The notes beneath the pieces were generated by a model, which searched no databases, was not told the DNA's origin, and was given only the letters and a program-made list of their open reading frames with translations. This document shows positions 1 through 8,374 of a DNA stretch of 38,481 nucleotides, one piece after another. Origin of the DNA: Nocardia sp. (GTDB taxonomy: Bacteria; Actinomycetota; Actinomycetes; Mycobacteriales; Mycobacteriaceae); NCBI GenBank assembly GCA_014360565.1, contig JACIXH010000025.1, forward strand, positions 1 to 38,481, written 5' to 3'. The translations under genes were made by a program, and so were the position numbers. Positions within the stretch are counted from its first letter, which is position 1. The number at the start of each line of letters is the position of its first letter.

Positions 1-11
1 GAGGCGGACCG

Positions 12-1913
12 ATGACATCGACAAACGCAGCCGTCGAGACGGCGCGCCCACCCGCGCTCGACATCACCGATCTCAGTGTCGGTTTCGTCCATCGAAGCGG
101 CCGGGTGAGGGCCGTCGAGGAGCTGTCGTTGACGATCGGTCCCGGCGAGGCGCTGGCGCTGGTCGGCGAGTCCGGTTCCGGCAAGTCGGCCACCGCGTTC
201 GCGGTGATGGGACTGTTGCCGCGCTCCGCCGAAGTGCGTGGCTCGGTCCGCCTGGCCGGCGCGGAACTGCTCGGCCGTTCCGATCGCGAGATGTCGCGTA
301 TCCGCGGTCGACGGATCTCGCTGGTCCACCAGGACCCACTCGCCGCGCTCACTCCCGTCCGGTCGGTGGGCGCGCAGCTCGCCGAGGCCGTCACCGTGCA
401 CGCACCGGCACTGGGCAGGCGGGCAGCAAGGCAACGGGCCGTGGACCTGCTCGACAGCGTGGGGATCGCCGCTGCCCGCACGAGGGCCGCCGCGCTCCCG
501 CACGAGTTCTCCGGCGGGATGCGCCAGCGCGTCGGCATCGCGATGGCGATCGCCAACGACCCCGAGGTGATCATCGCCGACGAACCGACCAGCGCCCTCG
601 ACATCACCGTGGCCGCCCAGATCCTCGACCTGCTCGACGACATGCGAGCCCGCACCGGTGCCGCGCTGCTGCTGATCACCCATGACCTCGCCGTCGTGGC
701 TCAGAGCTGCGATCGAGTCGCGGTGCTGCATCGGGGCATGCTCGCCGAACAGGGGACGGTGACAAAGCTTTTCGCTCAACCGGCCAGCGCACCACTGCGT
801 GCCCTGCTCACCGCGACCGCGCCGCCGGAAGGGCCCGCCTTCGGTGCCTGCGTGGGCTCCACGACGACGGGCGCGGAAGCCGCCGACGGCCGGACCGGCG
901 CACGGTACGCATCGTCGGGTCCAGCCGCCGAAGATCGCGCCCGCGCTACGGTGTTGCAGGTCAACGGCCTGCACAAACACCATCGACTCCGGCGTGGTGC
1001 GGCCGTACACGCCGTCGATGACGTGGACCTGCACCTGTCCGAGGGACAGACATTGGCGCTGATCGGCGAATCGGGGTGCGGCAAGAGCACGGTGCTTCGC
1101 GAGATCATGCGACTGCGCGCACCGGAGTCGGGCAGCATCGAGATGTTCGGCCGGGACCTGTCCGTCCTGGGCCACCGCGACCGCGCCACCCTGCGCCGAC
1201 AGGTCCAGATGGTGGTTCAGGATCCCTCGTCCGCGCTGAACCCGACGATGACCGTCGCCGACCTGATCGCTGAACCACTGCGCATACACGGCGCTCGAGT
1301 GAGCGAAAGCCGCGCTCGCGCAAGGGAACTCCTGCCACTGGTCGGCCTCTCCCCCGAGCATGCCGAGCGCATGCCCGCTCAGCTCTCCGGTGGTCAACGC
1401 CAGCGTGTGGCCATTGCCCGCGCGCTGGCACCGCAACCGCGACTGCTGCTGCTCGACGAGCCGGTCTCGGCGCTGGACGCGTCGCTACGCACCGAGATCA
1501 TGGACTTGCTCACCGAGCTGCGCGCACGGTTCGATCTCGCGTTCCTGATGGTGTCGCACGACATCGCGCTCACCCGCCGCACGGTGGAACACGTCGCGGT
1601 GATGTATCTGGGACAGGTGGTGGAGGCCGGGCCCGCGCGCGATGTTCTCGACCGGCCGACGCACCCCTATACCCAGGCGCTCGTAGCCGCGACTCCGATA
1701 CTCGACGCCCGCGTTGCCCGTGCGCGCAGGCCCCCGCTCACCGGCGAGGTTCCCGATCCACTCGCACGGCGCGCGGGGTGCGGGTTCCTCGGCCGATGCC
1801 CGTTGGCCGCGGCGTTGCCCGCCGCCGAGCGCGCCGTCTGCGCCCGGGTCCGCCCACCGATGCGCCGGATCGGAACACAGGAAACCGCCTGCCACCACGC
1901 GAATTCGGCCTGA
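12..1913 (+). CDS. Dipeptide/nickel/metallophore-type ABC transporter, tandem ATPase (DppD-DppF fusion)
   Basis: This 633-residue protein carries two complete ABC ATPase domains and should energise a Dpp/Opp/Nik-type importer at the inner face of the membrane. Domain 1 has Walker A GESGSGKS at about 52-59, signature FSGGMRQR near 165 and Walker B IIADEPTSALD near 186. Domain 2 has GESGCGKS near 350, LSGGQRQR near 458 and LLLLDEPVSALD near 478. The C-terminus has the cysteine-bearing oligopeptide_HPY extension (FLGRCPLA). The start follows GAGGCGG, and its ATG overlaps a TGA (ATGA), so an upstream gene, probably a permease outside the window, is translationally coupled. It converges with the PLP/ATP-grasp operon. 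Peptide, nickel and metallophore importers share this architecture, so the substrate is inferred from neighbours only. Confidence 0.93.
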   Translation: MTSTNAAVETARPPALDITDLSVGFVHRSGRVRAVEELSLTIGPGEALALVGESGSGKSATAFAVMGLLPRSAEVRGSVRLAGAELLGRSDREMSRIRGRRISLVHQDPLAALTPVRSVGAQLAEAVTVHAPALGRRAARQRAVDLLDSVGIAAARTRAAALPHEFSGGMRQRVGIAMAIANDPEVIIADEPTSALDITVAAQILDLLDDMRARTGAALLLITHDLAVVAQSCDRVAVLHRGMLAEQGTVTKLFAQPASAPLRALLTATAPPEGPAFGACVGSTTTGAEAADGRTGARYASSGPAAEDRARATVLQVNGLHKHHRLRRGAAVHAVDDVDLHLSEGQTLALIGESGCGKSTVLREIMRLRAPESGSIEMFGRDLSVLGHRDRATLRRQVQMVVQDPSSALNPTMTVADLIAEPLRIHGARVSESRARARELLPLVGLSPEHAERMPAQLSGGQRQRVAIARALAPQPRLLLLDEPVSALDASLRTEIMDLLTELRARFDLAFLMVSHDIALTRRTVEHVAVMYLGQVVEAGPARDVLDRPTHPYTQALVAATPILDARVARARRPPLTGEVPDPLARRAGCGFLGRCPLAAALPAAERAVCARVRPPMRRIGTQETACHHANSA

Positions 1914-1915
1914 AC

Positions 1916-1946
1916 TACCCGTGCCCGCGCCGTGCAGGTGCGGGTA
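1916..1946. terminator. Possible bidirectional hairpin between convergent genes
   Basis: Inverted repeat arms TACCCG and CGGGTA lie in the 37-bp gap between the ABC ATPase stop and the ATP-grasp stop. There is no clear T-tract, and the arms are short with a long loop, so this is a weak terminator candidate. Confidence 0.3.
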
Positions 1947-1950
1947 TGTC

Positions 1951-3207
1951 TCAGGCGCGTAGTCGGTAGAACCCGGTGCCGTCGTAGTAGTTGACCGCTC
2001 GGAAGTCGTCGGCGACCACCTGGGCGATCGGGTGCGCGAGTCCGATCATCAACGGTTCGGTCGAGTCGTCGATCGTGCGCGGCAGGAACTCCCCCGGGCG
2101 CACCCCGAGGTGCTCCTGGTGGAAGCTGGGTAACTCTCGGAGGAATTCGAGGAACGGGTAATCCTCGAGCACGCCTTGCACCGGTGAGGTCAGGTAGGCC
2201 ATCGCCACGTGCTGGTGCGACCGGTGCGGTTGGCGGTGACGTTGCGCGAACCGGTCCGGCCGCAGATACGCGTCGACGGTCCACTCGAGCTGCGACTCAC
2301 CACCGGCCAACGCGGCGTAGTAGGGGGCACCGCCTCCGCACAGCCGAACACCGGCCTCGACCAAGCACGGACCCTCGGGAGTGTCCATGATCTCGAGGTG
2401 CGCGGGCCCGTGGGCGACATCGAGTGCGTCGAGGACGGCGAAGGCGTAATCGACCAGCTCGGGCACCTCCGACACCGGCGTGGAGAACACTCCCGCGTGC
2501 CGGTCGACGACGCCGTTGACGGTCATCTTGGCGTACTGCCAGACGTCGGTGACCCGGTGCAGGCCACCCGAACTCACCGTGTTCACGGCGTACTCGGTGC
2601 CATGGAGGTATTCCTGGGCGACGACCGCCTCGTTGCGTTGGGCGAAGATGTTGGTTCTACCCAGAATCGACCGGTAGGCGGTGACGGCGTGCTCGGGCGT
2701 CGAGCAGAACGTGACACTGTCGTTGCCCGCGCTGCGGACCGGTTTGACCACGATCCGGCCGCCGAGTTCGCCGTGCCAGGCGCGCAGCTTGTCCGCGTCG
2801 GTCACCATCAGCTGCCGGGTGGCCCGCAGGCCCGACGCACGCACGGTCTCGTTCTGCAGGTACTTGTCGCGGCGGGCCGCACTGTGGGCGATGCCGTTAC
2901 CCGGCAGCCCCAGCGCCGTGGCGAGCTGGTCGGCCAGTTCGACACCGGTCTCACCGCCGGTAATGACCAGATCGGGGCGGTGCGCCGCCACCGCGTCACG
3001 GGTGGCGGCGACATCGCCGGTGTGCACGATGTTGTCGGCGTAGGGCGCCAGGTCGGGGTGGGCGCGGTATACCGGAGGGGGTTCGATCGTGCTCTGTACC
3101 CGGATCACGGTCGCGCCCGCGTCGAGGAAGGCCTGTGCCAACGGCACGGTCGGCCCGTAGACATCCACGATCACAACGGTCTCGGTCAACTTCGCATTCC
3201 TTCGCAT
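1951..3207 (-). CDS. ATP-grasp carboxylate-amine/thiol ligase
   Basis: This 418-residue protein belongs to the ATP-grasp superfamily, which activates a carboxylate as an acyl phosphate and joins it to an amine or thiol nucleophile. Visible elements are an N-terminal Rossmann-like preATP-grasp domain (VVIVDVYG at 11-18), the ATP-binding lysine strand IVVKPVRSAGND, the hinge motif AQEYLHGTEY, and the metal-binding strand HLEIMDTPEGPCLVEAG. Of several in-frame starts I chose ATG at 3207. It lies just inside the 3' end of the desulfurase gene (22-nt overlap), whereas a longer reading would begin in low-complexity Arg/Gly sequence inside that gene. As last gene of the four-gene operon it probably makes the amide, peptide or ester bond in the product. 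Its substrates cannot be read from sequence. Confidence 0.88.
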   Translation of the reverse strand: MRRNAKLTETVVIVDVYGPTVPLAQAFLDAGATVIRVQSTIEPPPVYRAHPDLAPYADNIVHTGDVAATRDAVAAHRPDLVITGGETGVELADQLATALGLPGNGIAHSAARRDKYLQNETVRASGLRATRQLMVTDADKLRAWHGELGGRIVVKPVRSAGNDSVTFCSTPEHAVTAYRSILGRTNIFAQRNEAVVAQEYLHGTEYAVNTVSSGGLHRVTDVWQYAKMTVNGVVDRHAGVFSTPVSEVPELVDYAFAVLDALDVAHGPAHLEIMDTPEGPCLVEAGVRLCGGGAPYYAALAGGESQLEWTVDAYLRPDRFAQRHRQPHRSHQHVAMAYLTSPVQGVLEDYPFLEFLRELPSFHQEHLGVRPGEFLPRTIDDSTEPLMIGLAHPIAQVVADDFRAVNYYDGTGFYRLRA

Positions 3208-4397
3208 CGGCTCACGACCGCGAGCACCCGATCGATCTCTTCCGGGGTGTTGTAGACGTGGACACTCACCCGCACGGCGTGGTCGCCGGAACCGCGACCC
3301 GCCTGGCAATGCCCGTCCGCGCGGACCATGATCCCCTCGTCTGCGAGCACGAATCCGAGGTCGTCGGAACGCACCGCGCTATGGCGGAAGGTCACGATCG
3401 ATTCCCGCTGCTGCACAGTCGAGTTAGCGGTGAGGCTGTCCTGGCACCCGAGGACCCGCACCCCCGGCATGCGGGCCAGCCCGTCGGTGAACCGGGCGCT
3501 CAATGCTCGTGTCCAAGCCTCGATCTCGGCGAGACCTGCGGCTTCGAGCCAGTCGAACGCTGCCGCCATGCTGACGATGCCCGCGGTGTTCGGTGTCCCC
3601 TCCCAACCGCTCAGGGCGAAGCGGGGGCCGCGTCGGTTGCGCGCCCACACAGCGCCGACGCCGGGCAGCGCCAGCATCTTGTGCCCGGAGAACACCACGA
3701 AGTCGACGTCGAGTTCAGCGACCGATACCGGCCGGTGCCCGACACTCTGCGCGGCGTCCAGGCAGATCGGCACGTCCGGGCCGACGGCCTCGCGCACCCG
3801 GTGCACGTTCATATCGACCCCGAACACGTGGTGCACGTGGGTGACCGCGACGAACCGGGTCCGCTCGGTGACCAGCGCGGGCAGCGCGCGATGGTCGTAG
3901 TCGCCGGAGGCGGGATCCACCGGCATCGCCAGCACCTTCAGCCGGATCCCACGGTGGGCCAACTGTTCTCGCAGATCGAGCCAGGGGCGCAGGTTGGACT
4001 CGTGGTCCCCGAACGGGACGATGATCTCGTCGCCGTCGGTGAGCTGATCGGCCAGTCAGTCCTGCGCGACCGCCCGCAAACCGTGGCTGGTGCCGCTGAC
4101 GAATTCGACCGACGAGTCGGTCGCAGTGTCGCCGAGCACTTTTCGCAACTGCTCGCGCGCGGCGTCGATCCGGGCGTTCGTCGCGGTCGCCCACGGATAC
4201 GAGCCGCGACCGACATTGGCGTTGGTGGTGGTCAGGAACTCGGTCACGGCGTCGAGGACAGCAGCGGGCTTCTGCGTGGTCGCCGCACTGTCGAGATAGG
4301 CCGCGCCGGGATCGGCCTCGATGATCGGGAACTGGACACGCAGCCGTCGGTGCCAGTCGGTGAGCCGGTCGATCACGTCGTCGGAGGTGGTGCGCAT
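3186..4397 (-). pseudogene. Class V aminotransferase / SufS-like cysteine desulfurase, interrupted by in-frame TGA
   Basis: The reading frame from ATG 4397 to the stop at 3186 encodes a 403-codon SufS/CsdA-type PLP enzyme that would mobilise sulfur (or selenium) from cysteine. It is interrupted only by a TGA at 4058-4056 (codon 114). Both halves are in the same frame and together give a full-length protein. The PLP lysine is in SGHK (about 240), and the persulfide cysteine in GHC (about 364) is present, close to its place in SufS. By the family pattern the TGA falls where SufS-like proteins often have Trp, so TGG to TGA is the simplest change. The start lies 5 nt after the upstream stop, behind GGGAGTGAGG. 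It is either a recent nonsense allele, a sequencing error or a read-through site. The gene is otherwise undecayed, so the pseudogene label is provisional. Confidence 0.8.
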
Positions 4398-4402
4398 GAG
4401 CC

Positions 4403-5722
4403 TCACTCCCGAACCAGCGGTGCGCCCGCGTCCCGCCAGGCCACCACCCCACCGCGCAGGCTGCGCGCGTCCTTGTGCCCCATCCTGGCCAGCAGAGCCG
4501 CGAACCGCTCCGACTTCTCGCCGACCGGACACACCAGCAGCACAGGCTTGTTCGCGCCGAACGGCAGCCCGCCGTGGACGAGTTCGTCGAACAGTTCGTC
4601 GACGATGTTGATCGAGCCCTCGATGTGCAACGCGCTGTAGGCGAACGCGCCGCGTAGATCGATCACCAGCGGCTGCTCGTCGGCGATCCAGTCGCGTGCC
4701 GCGGCTACGCCCAGCGAGGCCACTGCCGCGATCTCGGTGTCGGTCACCGTGTTCACCGAGTTCGGCCGATCCGGTTGCTCGAGCAGATCCGGCCTGCGCT
4801 TGCGGATGTAGCTCATGTAACTCTCGACCCGGTCACACACAATGAACACGGCCGTGCGGCGCTCGGACAGCGTGGCGTCGATCGCCGCGAGGTGACGCAC
4901 GGCTCCGAAATAGGCGGCGCCCGCCGTCGGTCCCGCGAGGATTCCGCACCGGCGGTTCAGCGTGAGCAGACCTTCGACGGCCTCCTGCGAGGTCACCGAG
5001 TCGATCGTGTCGTAGTTGTCCGGGTCGAACAGACCGACCTCGTTGACTTCGTCGATATTGCGGATGCCGGGGATGAAGTCGGATTTGTCGGCGACCAGAC
5101 CGATGACCGACACCGCCGGATTGTGTTCGCGCAGTACCCCCGCTACGCCGGTGGAAGAGCCTGCCGTGCCGATGCACGCGATGAAGATGTCGGGACCGGC
5201 ACCGTCGAGATCCTTGATGATCTCCGGCGCGGTACCGGTGCGGTGTGCGTCGAGATTGCGCGGGTTGAAGTACTGATCGGTGTGCAGGTAGCCGCCGCCG
5301 TCCTCCGAGAGCATCCGATACATGCGAGTCAGCGGGTCCTCGGTATCGGTCGGGTCGAGGCACTCTGTCTGCCCGGGTAATTCCTCGATCTGCGCGCCGA
5401 GCAACAGCAGCAGATCCTTGATCTCGGGCACCTTCATGCGGTTGGTCACGCTCTTGAACGACAGCCCGTGCATGGCGGCGATCACCGCCAGCGCCTTGGC
5501 GGTGTTGCCGCTCGACAATTCCACGACGGCATCGCCTTGTTCGACGGCCGCCGGCAGCCGTTCGCGCACCATGTTCCAGGCCGGTCGGTCCTTCACCGAC
5601 CCGAACGGATTGAGCATTTCCATTTTCGCGTAGAGGTCGATCTTGTTCAGCCCGTGCACTTTCGGGTCGATCCTGACCAGGGGCGTATCGCCGATGACGT
5701 CGAGAATGCTGTCGTACTTCAT
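4403..5722 (-). CDS. Cysteine synthase-like PLP enzyme fused to a C-terminal rhodanese domain
   Basis: This 439-residue two-domain protein has a fold-type II beta-replacement domain (about 1-320) with the PLP lysine in NPFGSVKDR (K44), the phosphate/substrate loop SSGNT (70-74) and a glycine-rich GTAGSSTG. It is followed by a rhodanese domain (about 340-439) whose loop CPVGEKSE supplies a candidate persulfide cysteine (C398). The family normally replaces the beta-substituent of O-acetyl- or O-phospho-serine with sulfide or an amine. The fused rhodanese suggests that sulfur is delivered as protein persulfide, fitting the desulfurase encoded next. ATG 5722 was chosen because it forms an ATGA overlap with the upstream decarboxylase stop and has AGGGAA upstream. 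An SbnA-like diaminopropionate role cannot be excluded. Confidence 0.9.
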   Translation of the reverse strand: MKYDSILDVIGDTPLVRIDPKVHGLNKIDLYAKMEMLNPFGSVKDRPAWNMVRERLPAAVEQGDAVVELSSGNTAKALAVIAAMHGLSFKSVTNRMKVPEIKDLLLLLGAQIEELPGQTECLDPTDTEDPLTRMYRMLSEDGGGYLHTDQYFNPRNLDAHRTGTAPEIIKDLDGAGPDIFIACIGTAGSSTGVAGVLREHNPAVSVIGLVADKSDFIPGIRNIDEVNEVGLFDPDNYDTIDSVTSQEAVEGLLTLNRRCGILAGPTAGAAYFGAVRHLAAIDATLSERRTAVFIVCDRVESYMSYIRKRRPDLLEQPDRPNSVNTVTDTEIAAVASLGVAAARDWIADEQPLVIDLRGAFAYSALHIEGSINIVDELFDELVHGGLPFGANKPVLLVCPVGEKSERFAALLARMGHKDARSLRGGVVAWRDAGAPLVRE

Positions 5723-7164
5723 GCGCGGTTCCCTTTCACAGGCCAATACTGTTCATCCAGACACCAGGTCCATCCCTGCTCCGCGGGGTAGACCGCGACC
5801 TTGCGGGCGATGGGCTGCATCAAGGCGTGGTCGGCCGCGAAATCCATGAAATAGCCCGCGGTGTTCACGAACGCCAGCAGATCCCCCGCGACCGGTGTGC
5901 GCGGCAACCTCACCTGCCTGCGCGTGATGAAGTCGTCTTCGAGACACAGATTGCCCGTCAGGTACACCCCGACGGGTGCCTGCGCCTCGGGGCGGTGCGG
6001 CAACAGCAGCGGATCCATCAGCACCGCATGGTCTTCAGCGCTGATGTCACGCGAGTTCGCGGCCACCGAGACCAGTACTTCGCCCGCGTCGGTCGTGCGG
6101 ACCTGCGCGACCCGTGCCAGCGTGAGACCGCATTGATCGGTCAGTCCGCGCCCGGGTTCGATATGCAGGTCGTAGAGGTTCTCCAGCAGCAATGTGCCCA
6201 GCGGCCGGCCCAGCGAGGGCGATTCGCGTCCGAGTAGTTCGTCGAGGTAGCTCGCGCCCGCGAGGTCACGATGAGCCGGGTACAGCCCCAGAGTGCCGCG
6301 CAGGGTCGCTCCTTCGGCACGCAATCCGTAGCCGTGGTTCTGCCAGGTCATCGACGCTCGCGTGCCGAGCACCGCCTTGCCGAGTTCGGTGGTGTAGCGG
6401 TCCCATTCGCGGCGATCGGACAGGTAGTTCACGCCGAATCCGCCACCGATGTCGATCGCGCTCGGGGTGAAGCCGCGGGTCTGCGCCTCGCGCATGGCCA
6501 GCAGGCATCCCTCGAGCGCGCGGACCTTCTCGTCGAGGCCGGTGGTATCGAGGTGGTAGGCCATCCCCCGCAGGTCGAGGACGTCGCGGTGCCGATCCAG
6601 CAGGTCGAGCACCGAGGACAGTTCCCGCGCGTGCACACCGAAACGGCTGCGCCTGCTCGCGATGGTGACACCGGGTGAGTCGAAGGCCGACAGCCGGATC
6701 ATCACCCGCACCGGCGCGAGTTCGAAACGGGCCACCAACTCTGCCAGTTCGACGAGCTCTTCGCGGGAGTCGGCGTTGACCGTAGCGCCGACTCTGGCTG
6801 CCAGCCAGAGAAATTCGGTGTCCTTCGGCCCGGTGGCCATGATGCGCGCACCGGTGAAGCCTGCTTCGAGCACGTGCCGCAGTTCGCCCAGCGAGGCCAC
6901 ATCGACCCCGCACCCTCCCGCGGCCAGCTCGCGGATCAACGCACTCGACCGGTTGGCCTTGTGCGCGAAGAAGATGGTCCCGCTCAGCCGATGCTCGCTG
7001 TACACGGCGCGATATGCCGCGGCGTTCGTTTCTATCTGCTGTGGGACAACCACATTCAGAGGCGAACCGAGAGCCTCGACCATCTCGGACAACGTGGTCG
7101 GGGCGTCGAGGACCTCTCGCAGCAATCCGCTCACCTGCGGCTTCAAGACCAGGTCCAGTTCCAC
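5719..7164 (-). CDS. Fold-type III PLP-dependent decarboxylase (LysA/SbnH/ODC superfamily)
   Basis: This protein (481 residues from the chosen GTG) belongs to the alanine-racemase-fold decarboxylases acting on diamino acids such as diaminopimelate, ornithine or citryl-diaminopropionate. The PLP lysine is in FFAHKAN (K69). The family motifs AYHLDTTG, DIGGGFG, IEPGRGL, the cysteine in NLCLEDDF and the C-terminal tyrosine in NTAGYF are all visible, so the catalytic set looks complete. GTG 7164 has GGGGG about 5 nt upstream; longer in-frame starts (to 7230) lack a site. It is the first gene of the minus-strand operon and overlaps the next gene by ATGA. The lack of lysine-pathway neighbours and the zinc-type operator upstream argue for a specialised role, such as making a diamine unit for a metallophore. 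Confidence 0.9.
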   Translation of the reverse strand: MELDLVLKPQVSGLLREVLDAPTTLSEMVEALGSPLNVVVPQQIETNAAAYRAVYSEHRLSGTIFFAHKANRSSALIRELAAGGCGVDVASLGELRHVLEAGFTGARIMATGPKDTEFLWLAARVGATVNADSREELVELAELVARFELAPVRVMIRLSAFDSPGVTIASRRSRFGVHARELSSVLDLLDRHRDVLDLRGMAYHLDTTGLDEKVRALEGCLLAMREAQTRGFTPSAIDIGGGFGVNYLSDRREWDRYTTELGKAVLGTRASMTWQNHGYGLRAEGATLRGTLGLYPAHRDLAGASYLDELLGRESPSLGRPLGTLLLENLYDLHIEPGRGLTDQCGLTLARVAQVRTTDAGEVLVSVAANSRDISAEDHAVLMDPLLLPHRPEAQAPVGVYLTGNLCLEDDFITRRQVRLPRTPVAGDLLAFVNTAGYFMDFAADHALMQPIARKVAVYPAEQGWTWCLDEQYWPVKGNRA

Positions 7165-7272
7165 ACATCCCCCATCCGAGCTCGGGCGAGCCCGCGCGCC
7201 GAGCCGGCACGAGAGCTTCACCGCCCACACGACAACGGTTTCGGGCGTCGCAGCGACACCAGCACCGTTTAT

Positions 7273-7287
7273 TGAAAACGATTTTCG
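7273..7287. promoter_or_regulatory. Zur-box-like operator (operon side)
   Basis: The 15-mer TGAAAACGATTTTCG is a near-perfect inverted repeat (GAAAA-N3-TTTTC) and differs at few positions from the actinobacterial Zur consensus as I remember it, TGAAAATGATTTTCA / TGAAAATCATTTTCA. It lies about 110 bp upstream of the decarboxylase GTG start, within an AT-rich patch in an otherwise GC-rich region. Zinc-dependent repression of the operon is inferred. Confidence 0.7.
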
Positions 7288-7429
7288 TTAACACATCATG
7301 TCTCGGACCCCCCTTCGGCGCAAGCCCTGAGATGAACTCCCAGGCAGGCGATCGAGCGACAATGGGCCACAACAGGTTCGATTCCAGGGTAGCCACCAGC
7401 ACCGACACCCGAGCGCCTTCCGGCTCTAT

Positions 7430-7444
7430 TGAAAATCATGTTCA
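7430..7444. promoter_or_regulatory. Zur-box-like operator (methyltransferase side)
   Basis: TGAAAATCATGTTCA differs by one base from the mycobacterial FurB/Zur consensus TGAAAATCATTTTCA as I recall it. It ends 48 bp before the methyltransferase ATG. This would place the divergent gene under the same zinc control. Confidence 0.68.
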
Positions 7445-7492
7445 CCAGTGGTTGACTCGCCCTATGAAGCCGGTCATCGACCACCACGCCGC

Positions 7493-8215
7493 ATGAGCGC
7501 CTACACCGAGTACTCCCCGGCGGCGGAGTACCTCCACCTGCTCTCCGCACCCATGTGGCCACAGCTGTCCACCCGCCTCGCCCGCGCGCTTGCCGACGCC
7601 GATCCGGCCGCCGGGACCGCCGTCGAGTTCGGAGCAGACACCGGCCTCGGGACCGAGGTGCTGATGCGGTCACTCGCTCCGGCACCGGTTGTGGTCGCCG
7701 AACCCGCCGCGACTCTGCGCGCGGTCCTGCTGGCTCGTCTGCACAACCTTCCCGACGGGGAGCGGGTCAGCGTATTCCCCTGCGGTGCCGAAGAACTGAT
7801 GCTGCCGGAGCGCATCTGCGCGGCCATCGGCATCCATATGATCGGCCACCTCGCACCCAGCGCACGTCGCGCCCTGTTCGCCGACCTCGTTCCACGGCTC
7901 GCACCGGGAGCGCCGATGATCTTCAACGTGCAACCACCGGACACCGCTGACATCGTGGAAGTGCCGCCGTTCACGGTGCAGCAGGGACAGCTGCGCTACG
8001 AAGGATCCGGCCGTGCACTACCGACCGGACCTGACCGCCTGCACTGGACGATGACGTACCGCACCCTGCACGAGGACCGCGAAATCAGCAGAGCGGTAGC
8101 CGAATACGACTGGTGGATCGTGACCGCGCAAGCGCTGGCGAGTGAACTCGCCGACGCCGGCGCGCCGGCGGAGATCGACGACTCCCTCGTCATCGCTCGC
8201 GGCCCCCACCGCTGA
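7493..8215 (+). CDS. Class I SAM-dependent methyltransferase-like protein
   Basis: This 240-residue protein looks like a Rossmann-fold SAM methyltransferase. A motif I-like strand VEFGADTGLGTEVL sits near residues 40-53, an acidic strand end VVVAEP lies near 67, and AAIGIHMIGHLAP lies where motif IV is expected. The glycine loop is GADTGLG rather than GxGxG, so activity on SAM is likely but unproven. ATG 7493 is chosen because a GTG at 7448 would begin just 3 nt after the Zur-like box. It is divergent from the decarboxylase operon and shares its control region. A role in tailoring the predicted metallophore, for example N- or O-methylation, is inference from position. Confidence 0.75.
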   Translation: MSAYTEYSPAAEYLHLLSAPMWPQLSTRLARALADADPAAGTAVEFGADTGLGTEVLMRSLAPAPVVVAEPAATLRAVLLARLHNLPDGERVSVFPCGAEELMLPERICAAIGIHMIGHLAPSARRALFADLVPRLAPGAPMIFNVQPPDTADIVEVPPFTVQQGQLRYEGSGRALPTGPDRLHWTMTYRTLHEDREISRAVAEYDWWIVTAQALASELADAGAPAEIDDSLVIARGPHR

Positions 8216-8240
8216 TCCGCCCGCTTCGGGCGGACCAGCG
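8210..8240 (+). terminator. Strong GC hairpin after the methyltransferase gene
   Basis: The stem is built from CGCTGATCCGCCCG and CGGGCGGACCAGCG around a CTT loop, 14 bp with one mismatch, and starts at the stop codon. No T-tract follows, as is common in actinobacteria. It also lies downstream of the convergent MFS gene and may serve both strands. Confidence 0.7.
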
Positions 8241-8374
8241 ATCGAGAGTTGCAGTCGGGCCGCGCCGCGCAGTGGGGTGGTGCCGCTCGCGGCGCCGAAG
8301 GCTATGGCGCCGCAGCCCTTTCGCTGGAGTGGTGGAAGGCCGGTCGGTCGGGGCGCGGCGCCGGATCGTCGCCG

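Larger units (their letters stand above)
7165..7492. other. Divergent intergenic control region with two Zur-like palindromes
   Basis: This 328-bp region separates the minus-strand PLP/ATP-grasp operon from the plus-strand methyltransferase gene. It contains two separately listed GAAAA-type palindromes about 157 bp apart and no convincing gene. I could not assign convincing -35/-10 hexamers on either strand. Confidence 0.7.

Noticed and set aside
2209..3255. Long plus-strand frame opposite the ATP-grasp gene
   Set aside because: Composition is Arg/Gly/Asp/Val-rich as expected for the antisense of a high-GC gene, and no domain is visible. The minus strand has clear ATP-grasp motifs.
4056..4058. 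Selenocysteine at the in-frame TGA of the desulfurase
   Set aside because: The position is not catalytic in SufS-like enzymes, the true catalytic cysteine is intact at about residue 364, and no convincing SECIS hairpin was seen just downstream. A Trp codon change is simpler.
3135..4640. 500-codon plus-strand frame across the desulfurase
   Set aside because: Antisense shadow of the desulfurase and cysteine synthase genes; no recognisable fold.
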